From positions 248,001-312,000 of the forward strand of contig NZ_JAHLLW010000002.1 in assembly GCF_019426345.1 (NCBI RefSeq): DNA of 64,000 nucleotides. Direction: 5' to 3'. Below the pieces are notes generated by a model. That model was not told the DNA's origin. It was given only the letters and a program-made list of their open reading frames with translations, and did no database searches. Each line of letters starts with the position of its first letter. Within the stretch, counting starts at the first letter, position 1. Of this stretch, positions 44,550 through 52,629 are shown in pieces. The translations under genes were made by a program, and so were the position numbers. This stretch comes from Marinomonas lutimaris (GTDB lineage: Bacteria; Pseudomonadota; Gammaproteobacteria; Pseudomonadales; Marinomonadaceae).

Positions 44550-45458
44550 TTAGGCATTGTTATCTATGGCCTCTATGTTAAAGGCTTCCACAAGGTAGTG
44601 CACTAATGCTTTTACCCTAAGACTGATATTTCTTGATTGAGGATAAAGTAAAGTGACATCAGAATTAGGTAATTGCCAGTCTGGTAGAAGCGTTATCAAT
44701 CGACCCGATTGAATGTCTTGTTTTACATAATAGGAAGGTTGTCTAGAGATGCCAGTTCCTTCTAGGGTTGCCAGTTTTACCACATGTCCGTTTGAGCATT
44801 TTAATTTACCTTGCGCTGGAAGCTCATACTTCTCTTTGCTGCCAATGTGCGTGAACGACCATCTTTTTACTGAGCCATTGATTAACGTGTGATCTAGCAA
44901 ATCTTTCGGGCTGTTTAGTTTCGGCATGCTGTCAAAATAATCAGGACTAGCAACTAGATAGTTGGTGTAACTCGTTATTTTTCGACCTATTAAATTTGAA
45001 TTAGTAAGCAAGCCCATTCTGACAACAAGGTCGTATTGCGACTCAATCAAATCTTCTCTTGTGCTAGAAAAACTTAGTTCTATTTCTACTTTTGGGTTTT
45101 CGTTCATAAATCGAATTAAGATGGGGGCGAGTATTTCTTCGCCAAATAAACCGCCCACGGAATTGATTCTGATTTGTCCTCCAATACTCGAATGAGCATT
45201 CTGAGCAGACAAAACGGCATGCTCTAGCTGGTCAACACCTTGACGAGACAGTTGGTAGAAAGTTTCGCCAGCGGGTGAAAGGGAAAGTGAGCGTGTGGAT
45301 CGATAGAGTAACTGGACACCTAAGTCTTTTTCTAGACGGCTGATTATTTGAGACACTCTTGCGCGAGAAATGTTGAGTTGTTCCGCAGCTTTTGAAAAGC
45401 TGTGTACTTCGACTACGGCTAAAAATTCTCTTATACCTTCTGGGAAATGCGCACTCAT
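44550..45458 (-). CDS. LysR-family transcriptional regulator
   Basis: The 302-residue regulator has the HTH in HSFSKAAEQLNISRARVSQIISRLEKDLG (about 18-46) and an effector domain of the CrgA/PecT branch (YDLVVRMG, DHTLINGS). It is transcribed with the AEC transporter and away from the aldo/keto reductase. A T-N11-A palindrome of LysR type begins one base upstream of its start codon, so it is probably autoregulated and may also control the reductase. The inducer is unknown. Confidence 0.88.
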   Translation of the reverse strand: MSAHFPEGIREFLAVVEVHSFSKAAEQLNISRARVSQIISRLEKDLGVQLLYRSTRSLSLSPAGETFYQLSRQGVDQLEHAVLSAQNAHSSIGGQIRINSVGGLFGEEILAPILIRFMNENPKVEIELSFSSTREDLIESQYDLVVRMGLLTNSNLIGRKITSYTNYLVASPDYFDSMPKLNSPKDLLDHTLINGSVKRWSFTHIGSKEKYELPAQGKLKCSNGHVVKLATLEGTGISRQPSYYVKQDIQSGRLITLLPDWQLPNSDVTLLYPQSRNISLRVKALVHYLVEAFNIEAIDNNA

Positions 45459-45481
45459 ATTGTTAAGCCTTGTTAAACAAT
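45459..45481. promoter_or_regulatory. Likely LysR operator (T-N11-A)
   Basis: ATTGTT-N11-AACAAT is a perfect hexamer palindrome with the exact T-N11-A spacing of LysR-type binding sites. It touches the lysR start codon and lies about 85 bases before the aldo/keto reductase. Confidence 0.6.
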
Positions 45482-45565
45482 AAATTCAATGTATCGATAA
45501 TTATAAACAGTTAAAAGGCTCGTATAGTAGTGGCATTCGTCATTAATTCGTTTATAGGAGTGTTT

Positions 45566-46546
45566 ATGAAAACCAGAATACTAGGAAAGACAGGATTTGA
45601 AGTATCAGAAATTGGCTTGGGTTGTTGGCAGCTTGGTAATGATTTTGGTCCAGTAGAAGATAAAGAAGCGAATGCGATACTGCAAACAGCAGTAGAGGAA
45701 GGTATTCGCTTTTTTGATACGGCAGATGTTTACGGTGGTGGCCTAAGTGAAGAAAGAATAGGGCAATGGCGTAAGTCGTTGAGCCAATCACCTGTTATAG
45801 CAACCAAAGTAGGTAGAAGTGCTGAGCTTTACCCTGATGGTTACAGCAAGGCAGCTGTGAAAAAAAGCTTGCAGGCTTCCGCTCAACGTCTAGGTGTTGA
45901 AACAATCGACCTTGCTCAATTGCATTGTGTTCCTCGCGATGTCTTGTTTTCAGGTGATATATTGGCTTGGATGGAAGACCTCAAAAAAGAAGGTGTCATT
46001 AAACATTTTGGTGCCAGTGTGGAAATGTTGGATGAGGCGATGTTTTGTTGTAATCATTCAGAATTAGCCAGCTTACAGATATTGTTTAATGTATTTCGCC
46101 AAGATGCAGTTGAGTCATTATTCCCTCTAGCTGAAAAAAATGATGTTGGCATCATTGTTAGATTACCATTAGCAAGTGGTTTGCTTTCAGGGAAAATGGG
46201 ACTGAATCATATTTTTAGTGAGCATGATCATCGTTCTTATAACAAGGATGGCGCGGCATTTCATGTGGGAGAAACCTTTAATGGCATACCGTTCGCAAAA
46301 GGTGTTGAGCTAGTTGAAACGTTAAAGGGAAAACTGCCAGAAGGGCATAATGTATTGGATGTATCTCTACGCTGGATTCTAGATCAGCCTCAAGTTTCAA
46401 GTATCATTGTTGGCGCCAGTCGATCTTCTCAAGTGTTGCGCAATGCCGCTGTATCGTCTCTACCGCCTTTGAGTAAAGAATTGCATGCGTTATTAGCGGA
46501 TTTTTATCGGGAAGAAGTGAGAGAGCATATTCGGGGTGGTATTTAA
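45566..46546 (+). CDS. Aldo/keto reductase
   Basis: The 326-residue product has the AKR TIM-barrel motifs: FFDTADVYGGGLSEERIG near 46-63 with the catalytic Asp and Tyr, the Lys in IATKVGR near 81, and the His in AQLHCV near 121. GVIKHFGASV and IIVGASRSSQ line the NADPH pocket. The ATG at 45566 has AGGAG upstream; an upstream GTG in frame is not used. It is divergent from a LysR-AEC pair, so it may detoxify or use a compound that the regulator senses. The substrate cannot be told. Confidence 0.9.
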   Translation: MKTRILGKTGFEVSEIGLGCWQLGNDFGPVEDKEANAILQTAVEEGIRFFDTADVYGGGLSEERIGQWRKSLSQSPVIATKVGRSAELYPDGYSKAAVKKSLQASAQRLGVETIDLAQLHCVPRDVLFSGDILAWMEDLKKEGVIKHFGASVEMLDEAMFCCNHSELASLQILFNVFRQDAVESLFPLAEKNDVGIIVRLPLASGLLSGKMGLNHIFSEHDHRSYNKDGAAFHVGETFNGIPFAKGVELVETLKGKLPEGHNVLDVSLRWILDQPQVSSIIVGASRSSQVLRNAAVSSLPPLSKELHALLADFYREEVREHIRGGI

Positions 46547-46562
46547 GTTTGGTGACTAAGTA

Positions 46563-46594
46563 AAAAATGGCGCGAATATTACCGCGCCATTTTT
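46563..46594. terminator. Bidirectional terminator after the aldo/keto reductase and bcp
   Basis: AAAAATGGCGCG and CGCGCCATTTTT pair over twelve bases with an eight-base loop. It separates two convergent genes. Confidence 0.9.
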
Positions 46595-46601
46595 GTCCTG
46601 T

Positions 46602-47051
46602 TTACTTCAAGATTTGCTCAGCGTGGGCTTTGGTTTTAACTTTACTGATGATATCCGAAATGATGCCGTTTTCATCAATGATAAAGGTCGTTCTTACCGT
46701 GCCCATTGATTCCCGTCCCATGAACTTCTTCAGCTGCCAAGTACCATATAGCTCATGAACTTCTTTCTCTGTATCTGCGATCAGTGGAAAAGGTAGATCA
46801 TATTTAGCGATAAAGTTTTGGTGCTTCTTCTCAGTGTCAGTACTGATTCCAAGAATCACAAAGCCTTGGTCTAGAAGTGTTTGATAATTATCTCGCAAGT
46901 CGCAAGCTTGGGCGGTACATCCAGGAGTGGAGTCTCTAGGATAAAAATACAAGACGACTTTTTTGCCTTTGAATTGGCTAAGTGTAATGGTGTCGCCGTT
47001 CTGATCTTTGGCGTTAAAATCCGGTGCAGTTTGTCCGATTTCGATTGTCAT
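46602..47051 (-). CDS. bcp: Thiol peroxidase Bcp (peroxiredoxin Q)
   Basis: Bcp reduces hydrogen peroxide and organic peroxides using thioredoxin. The peroxidatic cysteine lies in YPRDSTPGCTAQACDLRDNY near 38-57 and a second cysteine five residues later gives the atypical two-Cys mechanism. It has 149 residues, close to the usual 150-156. It is divergent from dapA. In Pseudomonas gcvR stands between bcp and dapA; it is not here. Confidence 0.94.
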   Translation of the reverse strand: MTIEIGQTAPDFNAKDQNGDTITLSQFKGKKVVLYFYPRDSTPGCTAQACDLRDNYQTLLDQGFVILGISTDTEKKHQNFIAKYDLPFPLIADTEKEVHELYGTWQLKKFMGRESMGTVRTTFIIDENGIISDIISKVKTKAHAEQILK

Positions 47052-47206
47052 AAAGTTACTCTACTGTCCAACGAAATATTGAAAGAAAAATAGTTTATCT
47101 ATTAATAGTATTTGTTTAACAAGCAATAGCTTAACAAGACCTAAGTGAAAAATCCCCTCGAATACTGTTTCTTGTTAATTTACTCCTGCTTTACGTCCGT
47201 CAATTA

Positions 47207-47235
47207 TTGTTAAACCAGAGTCTGGACGTTACTAT
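47207..47235 (+). promoter_or_regulatory. Putative dapA promoter
   Basis: TTGTTA (47207-47212) and TACTAT (47230-47235) are 17 bases apart and lie 33 bases before the dapA ATG. Both hexamers are moderate matches. Confidence 0.45.
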
Positions 47236-47267
47236 AGGCGCGCTTATAATTTTATCGGAGACTCGAA

Positions 47268-48149
47268 ATGATCACAGGTAGTTTAGTTGCGCTTATTACA
47301 CCTATGTCACCAGATGGCGCTGTAGATACTAAAAAATTAGATGATCTAATAGAGTTTCATATTAACGAGGGCACTCACGGGATTGTTGCTGTGGGAACCA
47401 CAGGCGAATCTTCTACTCTGACACCAGAAGAACATGCTAATGTAATTCGTCAAGTAGTTAATACCGTAAAAGGTCGAGTTCCTGTTATTGCAGGTACCGG
47501 TGCTAACGCTACTCATGAAGCCATCGACCTTACTCGTCGTGCTAAAGAAGCTGGTGCAGATGCGTGCTTACTCGTTACCCCTTATTACAACAAACCAACT
47601 CAAGAAGGTTTGTATCAGCACTTTAAAGCGATAGCTGAAGCAGTTGATATTCCTCAAATTCTATATAACGTACCGGGCAGAACGGCGTGTGATATGCAAA
47701 ATGATACAGTCGTAAGACTTGCTTCGGTCAAGAATATTGTTGGTATTAAAGATGCCACTGGTAATCTAGAGCGTGGCGAAGCATTAATTAACGCCTTGCC
47801 TGAAAGTTTTGCCGTATATTCTGGTGATGATCCGACTGCTGTCTCGTTGATGCTGTTGGGTGGTAAAGGTAATATTTCTGTTACGGCAAACGTAGCTCCA
47901 AAAGCAGTCGCTCAAGCCGCTGAATCAGCATTGGCTGGTAAAGCTGACCAAGCACATTCAATTGACACGACCATTTCTTCGCTCCATAAGAATTTGTTTT
48001 TAGAATCTAATCCTATCCCAGTTAAGTGGGCTTGTAGTCAATTGGGACTATGCGAAGAAGGGATTCGATTGCCACTTACACCTCTTTCTGAACAGCATCA
48101 TTCAGCCGTTCGACAAGCCATGATAGAAGCTGGAGTTTTATTAGTATGA
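47268..48149 (+). CDS. dapA: 4-hydroxy-tetrahydrodipicolinate synthase
   Basis: DapA condenses pyruvate and aspartate semialdehyde, the first step to diaminopimelate and lysine. GTTGESSTL near 43-51 binds pyruvate, YNVPGRTA near 133 holds the tyrosine relay and GIKDATGN near 159 the Schiff-base lysine. It has 293 residues. GGAGACTC lies before the ATG. Its stop overlaps bamC as ATGA. The bcp/dapA-bamC-purC order is conserved with Pseudomonas, apart from gcvR. Confidence 0.97.
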   Translation: MITGSLVALITPMSPDGAVDTKKLDDLIEFHINEGTHGIVAVGTTGESSTLTPEEHANVIRQVVNTVKGRVPVIAGTGANATHEAIDLTRRAKEAGADACLLVTPYYNKPTQEGLYQHFKAIAEAVDIPQILYNVPGRTACDMQNDTVVRLASVKNIVGIKDATGNLERGEALINALPESFAVYSGDDPTAVSLMLLGGKGNISVTANVAPKAVAQAAESALAGKADQAHSIDTTISSLHKNLFLESNPIPVKWACSQLGLCEEGIRLPLTPLSEQHHSAVRQAMIEAGVLLV

Positions 48150-49222
48150 ATAAGTTTACTTTAAAGTTAATGGGCGCAGGTTCGTTAACCATTTTATTGT
48201 CAGGTTGCAGCATTTTCTTTACAGATCACTCAGATGATTATCAAGAAGATAAGCCTGTAACCTCTACTTTGGTCGTGCCAGCGGGCTCTACGCCATCGAA
48301 AGACGTGTTAGTTATCCCTAATGAAAAAGACATTGCTAATTTAGAAGAAAAGACAGTTTACACCACGCCAAGAGCACCGTTTGTATTTTACCCTATGGTT
48401 GCCGTTGATGTTGCTGAGCAAGACGATGCGATAGAATTTACTGCTCCTGCCAATTTGGCTCAATCTAAACGTATCGTGACGGATTTTCTAACAGCGTTGC
48501 ATGGTGCGGGCACTTCAATTGCTTCACAAACGGATAATCAAATTACAACGGTTCCTTTTGATTTTCATCCACAAGGTTGGTGGGCGTCACTATGGAGTAA
48601 CATCACCCGTATTCCACCAACTAAAACAGCCTTCTCTTTTCGTTTTAATGAAATAGAAGATGGCAAAACAATCGTATCCGTTCAGTTTCGTGATGAACAA
48701 AAAGATATAGAGCCAGGTAATTGGATGAGCCCAGTTCAGAATGATGATGCCTATTCCGTTGCTGTGCGTTTATGGGGGACAATGGGGCGTCAATTGAATC
48801 AATCTTCAGCTTATCTTTCTAACCGTGGTGATGCTTCTTCATACCCAGTTTGGGTTGATCATCATGGTATTTTCGCAATTTACCTAGGTAATGACCTTTC
48901 ATCTGCTGATATTGAAGCTAAATTAAATGCTGCAGGCTTTTACTTAATGCCTGGATCTGATCAATTGTTAGCGCCGGTCCCACCAGAGGACGTTGCTCGT
49001 GTAGGTGATGTAATAGATTTAAATTTACCATTGGTAAGTAAAGAGCAGACGAAATCTCTTAAGACTAAGCGTCGAAACTTAGACGATGTTAGCTGGGAAG
49101 AGCGTCAATATCCTTACGAAATCACGTGTCAAAAAGCCGGTGAATTTTTAGTTATTGATGTTTCTGGGATGGACTCACCTGAAGTGACTTCATTTCATTT
49201 AGCACAACGCTTTGTAAATTAA
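48146..49222 (+). CDS. bamC: Outer membrane assembly lipoprotein BamC (NlpB)
   Basis: BamC is a lipoprotein subunit of the beta-barrel assembly machine. The signal peptide ends in the lipobox LLSGC with the lipidated cysteine at residue 21, and residue 22 is Ser, which fits sorting to the outer membrane. The mature part has an unstructured acidic start and two helix-grip domains, and is 358 residues, close to E. coli (344). Conservation of this family is low; position between dapA and purC supports the call. Confidence 0.9.
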   Translation: MNKFTLKLMGAGSLTILLSGCSIFFTDHSDDYQEDKPVTSTLVVPAGSTPSKDVLVIPNEKDIANLEEKTVYTTPRAPFVFYPMVAVDVAEQDDAIEFTAPANLAQSKRIVTDFLTALHGAGTSIASQTDNQITTVPFDFHPQGWWASLWSNITRIPPTKTAFSFRFNEIEDGKTIVSVQFRDEQKDIEPGNWMSPVQNDDAYSVAVRLWGTMGRQLNQSSAYLSNRGDASSYPVWVDHHGIFAIYLGNDLSSADIEAKLNAAGFYLMPGSDQLLAPVPPEDVARVGDVIDLNLPLVSKEQTKSLKTKRRNLDDVSWEERQYPYEITCQKAGEFLVIDVSGMDSPEVTSFHLAQRFVN

Positions 49223-49262
49223 ATACGATTAACCCCTCAAAAAGAAAACTGGAGACCCTCCA

Positions 49263-49979
49263 ATGGAAAAACGACAAGAGCTATATGCAGGTAAGGCAAA
49301 ATCTGTATTCCGTACAGATGATCCTGACAAAATGGTTCTAGTGTTTCGTGATGATACTTCTGCATTTGACGGCAAAAGAATTGAACAGCTTGACCGTAAA
49401 GGCATGGTGAACAATAAGTTCAATGCATTCATCATGACAAAACTACAAGAAGCAGGTATCCCAACGCATTTTGAAAAGCTTTTAAGTGATACAGAGTCAC
49501 TTGTTAAGTGCCTTGATATGATGCCTGTTGAGTGTGTCGTTCGAAACGTTGCTGCCGGTAGTCTTTGTCGACGTCTAGGCGTGGAAGAGGGTATTACTCT
49601 TACGCCGCCAACATTTGAATTGTTTTTAAAGAACGATGCGTTGGGTGATCCAATGATCAACGAATCTCATGTTGAATCATTCGGTTGGGCAAAAACAGCA
49701 GACTTGGCTAAAGCAAAAGAGCTTACATTCAAGGTGAATGATGTATTAAAAGCGATTTTTGCCGAAGGTGGTATGATTCTAGTTGATTACAAATTGGAAT
49801 TTGGCCTATATAAAGGTGAGGTTTTATTGGGTGATGAGTTTTCACCTGATGGTTGCCGTTTGTGGGATGCCAAAACCAAAGAAAAATTAGATAAAGATCG
49901 TTTCCGTCAAGGCTTGGGCGGCGTGATCGAAGCTTACGAAGATGTAGGTCGTCGTATAGGTATCGATTTCGACGCATAA
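49263..49979 (+). CDS. purC: SAICAR synthase
   Basis: PurC joins aspartate to CAIR in purine synthesis. The N-terminal [24 protein letters not shown] holds the ATP-binding residues, [11 protein letters not shown] (about 94-104) and VDYKLEFG (about 174-181) are family motifs, and [12 protein letters not shown] lies near 190. It has 238 residues, the usual bacterial length. A terminator follows 20 bases on, which ends the dapA-bamC-purC run. Confidence 0.97.
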   Translation: MEKRQELYAGKAKSVFRTDDPDKMVLVFRDDTSAFDGKRIEQLDRKGMVNNKFNAFIMTKLQEAGIPTHFEKLLSDTESLVKCLDMMPVECVVRNVAAGSLCRRLGVEEGITLTPPTFELFLKNDALGDPMINESHVESFGWAKTADLAKAKELTFKVNDVLKAIFAEGGMILVDYKLEFGLYKGEVLLGDEFSPDGCRLWDAKTKEKLDKDRFRQGLGGVIEAYEDVGRRIGIDFDA

Positions 49980-50000
49980 GCGGATTGGTAACTTAGTCCA

Positions 50001-50029
50001 AAATAGAGGAGCCTTGCTCCTCTATTTTT
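50001..50029 (+). terminator. Terminator of purC
   Basis: AAATAGAGGAGC and GCTCCTCTATTT pair over twelve bases with the loop CTT, and further T residues follow. Confidence 0.9.
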
Positions 50030-50060
50030 ACCATGCAAGCTTGTTATACAAGGACATACA

Positions 50061-51305
50061 TTGATTAACTTCCTCCCTTTTGCTATCGGTTTGCGTTATG
50101 CCCGAGCAAAACGCTCCAATCACTTCATTTCTTTTATTAGCTTTTCTTCCATCGCTGGTCTTGCACTTGGCGTGATGGTTCTTATTACTGTTCTATCTGT
50201 GATGAATGGCTTTGATCGTGAATTACGTCAACGGATTTTAGGTATGGTTCCTCATGCTACTTTGTGGGGAGATCCTGTATTAAATGATTGGCGTGATACC
50301 GCAAAATTAGTTGAAAAAATGCCAAATGTTGTGGGTGTTGCGCCTCATATTCAAGCGCAAGTTATGTTTCAGTCTGGTGAAAGTGTTCATGGTGCGATTC
50401 TAAATGGCATCAATCCAGAAATGGAACAGAAGGTCTCTATTATTGGCGACAATATGGCTTCAGGCTCGTTGGATGCACTTAATGAGACAAGCTTTGGGAT
50501 TGTTCTAGGTGCTCAGCTAGCCAAAATGTTAAGAGTCGATATTGGCGATAAAGTAACGGCAATACTGCCCAAGGCCAATGTGTCTATTGCAGGTGTCGCG
50601 CCTGTCTTAAAGCGATTTACCGTAGTAGGAACCTTTGAAGTTGGGGCGGAGTTGGACAGCAGTCTTGCCTACATTAACATTAAAGATGCCGCTAAGTTAA
50701 AGCGCTATAAAGACGATGACATAGAAGCACTACGAATTTCATTTGATGACTTGTTTGTAGCGCCGTCACGTATTTGGGATATTGCTCGTGCAGTACCAGG
50801 CCAAAACAGAGTGAGTGACTGGACCCGCACCCATGGCAGCCTTTTCCAAGCGATAAAAATGGAAAAAACCATGATTGGTTTGTTGTTACTGTTAATTGTT
50901 GCTGTGGCCGCTTTTAATATCGTTTCTACCTTAGTTATGGTGGTGACAGATAAGCGAAACGACATCGCCATCCTAAGAACTATGGGGTTAACCTCAAGTC
51001 AGGTTATGTGGATCTTTGTTGTGCAAGGTATGTTCATCGGCATGCTCGGAACACTTATCGGTGTTATTTTGGGTGTAACCTTAGCGCTCAACGTGAGTGA
51101 GATTATTGCTGCTCTGCAGACGCTATTAAATGTTCAGTTCTTGAGTGCAGATGTTTACTTTATTAACTATTTACCCTCAGAGCTTCAATGGTCTGATGTG
51201 AAGCTAATTGTTATATCTGCATTTATTATGACGGTGGCCGCTACTATTTACCCAGCTTGGCGAGCTTCGAAAGTAGAGCCAGCGGAGGCGTTACGCTATG
51301 AGTAA
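50061..51305 (+). CDS. lolC: Lipoprotein-releasing ABC transporter permease (LolC/LolE/LolF family)
   Basis: Lol permeases take lipoproteins such as BamC from the inner membrane and pass them to LolA. The protein starts at a TTG (50061) with AAGGA seven bases upstream. It has an N-terminal helix (SFISFSSIAGLALGVMVLITVLSVMNG), a periplasmic domain, and three C-terminal helices, with LRTMGLTSSQVMWIF near 314, as in the FtsX/MacB fold. It has 414 residues. Only one permease gene is next to lolD, so the complex may be a LolDF homodimer rather than LolCDE; the symbol lolC is provisional. Confidence 0.88.
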   Translation: MINFLPFAIGLRYARAKRSNHFISFISFSSIAGLALGVMVLITVLSVMNGFDRELRQRILGMVPHATLWGDPVLNDWRDTAKLVEKMPNVVGVAPHIQAQVMFQSGESVHGAILNGINPEMEQKVSIIGDNMASGSLDALNETSFGIVLGAQLAKMLRVDIGDKVTAILPKANVSIAGVAPVLKRFTVVGTFEVGAELDSSLAYINIKDAAKLKRYKDDDIEALRISFDDLFVAPSRIWDIARAVPGQNRVSDWTRTHGSLFQAIKMEKTMIGLLLLLIVAVAAFNIVSTLVMVVTDKRNDIAILRTMGLTSSQVMWIFVVQGMFIGMLGTLIGVILGVTLALNVSEIIAALQTLLNVQFLSADVYFINYLPSELQWSDVKLIVISAFIMTVAATIYPAWRASKVEPAEALRYE

Positions 51306-51996
51306 TAGTATCGTTTTAGAATGTCGTGAACTTTCTAAGCAATATCAAGATGGTAAGCAGGTGGTAGATGTTTTTCGTTCAATCGATCTAACCTTAAGTA
51401 AAGGAGAGGCTTGTGCCATTGTCGGCTCATCAGGCTCTGGTAAAACGACCTTATTGAATTTGTTGGCAGGTTTGGATTTGGCTACAACCGGCGAGGTGAG
51501 TTTGGCGGGTGTATCTTGGTCTAGCATGAAGGATTCAAAGCGAGCTAAGATGCGCAACAAGGAAATGGGCTTTGTTTATCAATTTCACCACTTGCTACCA
51601 GAGTTTACGGCATTAGAAAATGTATTGATGCCAATGTGGATTGCTGGCATGGATAAAAAAGAAGCTCAGCATCGTGGAGAAGAGCTTTTGGCTCAGGTTG
51701 GTCTAAAGGATCGTTTAAACCATAAACCTTCTCAATTATCAGGTGGCGAGCGTCAGCGTGTTGCTATTGCGCGCGCTCTAGCAAATCGCCCAGCCTGTGT
51801 GTTGATGGATGAGCCAACGGGTAATCTAGATGAAACAACATCTTTAGAAATCCAGAATCTAATTAATACACTCAAAACCACTTATGATATGGCGTTTCTT
51901 GTCGTTACTCATGACGAGAAAATGTTGAGTTGGATGGATTCTGCTTATCGTTTGTCGCAAGGGGCTTTGCATCCGTTAAAACAAGCGAATGCTTAG
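51298..51996 (+). CDS. lolD: Lipoprotein-releasing ABC transporter ATPase LolD
   Basis: LolD powers lipoprotein release. Walker A GSSGSGKTTLL (about 39-49), signature LSGGERQRVAIARAL (about 145-159), Walker B VLMDEPTGNLD and the switch histidine VTHDEKM are all present; the LolD-specific FVYQFHHLLPEFTALENV lies near 91-108. It has 232 residues. It begins eight bases before the permease gene ends. No second permease follows, where LolCDE operons have lolE. Confidence 0.95.
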   Translation: MSNSIVLECRELSKQYQDGKQVVDVFRSIDLTLSKGEACAIVGSSGSGKTTLLNLLAGLDLATTGEVSLAGVSWSSMKDSKRAKMRNKEMGFVYQFHHLLPEFTALENVLMPMWIAGMDKKEAQHRGEELLAQVGLKDRLNHKPSQLSGGERQRVAIARALANRPACVLMDEPTGNLDETTSLEIQNLINTLKTTYDMAFLVVTHDEKMLSWMDSAYRLSQGALHPLKQANA

Positions 51997-52020
51997 TTAA
52001 GGTTGGCTAATTTAGTTACA

Positions 52021-52053
52021 AAAAAACCAAGATTAAAGAATCTTGGTTTTTTT
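52021..52053. terminator. Bidirectional terminator after lolD and the DUF2062 gene
   Basis: A 14-base perfect stem, AAAAAACCAAGATT and its complement, has the loop AAAG and T-rich flanks. It serves convergent genes. Confidence 0.92.
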
Positions 52054-52069
52054 ATTTTTACTGAATAGG

Positions 52070-52585
52070 TTATTTACTGTTTCTAAGTTTACGCTCTTTC
52101 CAGCGTTTAATGACATGAAGGCGCCATAAAATAGTGATTACGGCGTAGCTGATCGCACCAACAATCAAACCTGATACAATTGAGCCAACATAAAGCGGCA
52201 TCCAAATGTGTTCCATTTTATCCCAGATCCATTCAACGGAGAGTTGAAAGTTTTTCTCATCGTGAGAACCTAAGATTAATGTGCCAACCTTGTAGTTGAA
52301 GTAAAATACAAATGGCATAGTGAGGGGGTTGGTGATCCATACAAGAGCAATAGACAGAGGTATGTTCGCTCGCAGCGGAACCGCAAGTAAGGCTGATGCA
52401 AGCATTTGAAATGGCATCGGAATAAATGCCCAAAATAAGCCATTAAAGAAAGCTCTTGCCACAGATTTACGATTTAGATGCCATAAATTAGCTTCGTAAA
52501 TTTGAGCGCCTAAAAGACCTAAAGCCTTGCTTTGCTTCAACTTTTCTGGATTTGGTATGAATTTTTTTAGATAATTCTTCGGCAT
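52070..52585 (-). CDS. DUF2062 membrane protein
   Basis: The 171-residue protein has three hydrophobic segments and the DUF2062 signature AFFNGLFWAFIPMPFQMLAS (about 45-64) followed by ITNPLTMPFVFYFNYKVG (about 84-101). The N-terminus is basic and ends in a basic tail (RWKERKLRNSK). Members sit in the inner membrane and have no proven role. The gene stands between lolD and comEC on the opposite strand; Pseudomonas has a DUF2062 gene at the same place. Confidence 0.88.
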   Translation of the reverse strand: MPKNYLKKFIPNPEKLKQSKALGLLGAQIYEANLWHLNRKSVARAFFNGLFWAFIPMPFQMLASALLAVPLRANIPLSIALVWITNPLTMPFVFYFNYKVGTLILGSHDEKNFQLSVEWIWDKMEHIWMPLYVGSIVSGLIVGAISYAVITILWRLHVIKRWKERKLRNSK

Positions 52586-52629
52586 AATCAGGTAAAAAAT
52601 AATTTAGCAATTTAAGACAAGGAGGTCTT

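Noticed and set aside
49229..49660. Open frame of 143 codons antisense to purC
   Set aside because: It mirrors conserved purC codons and has no supporting signal.
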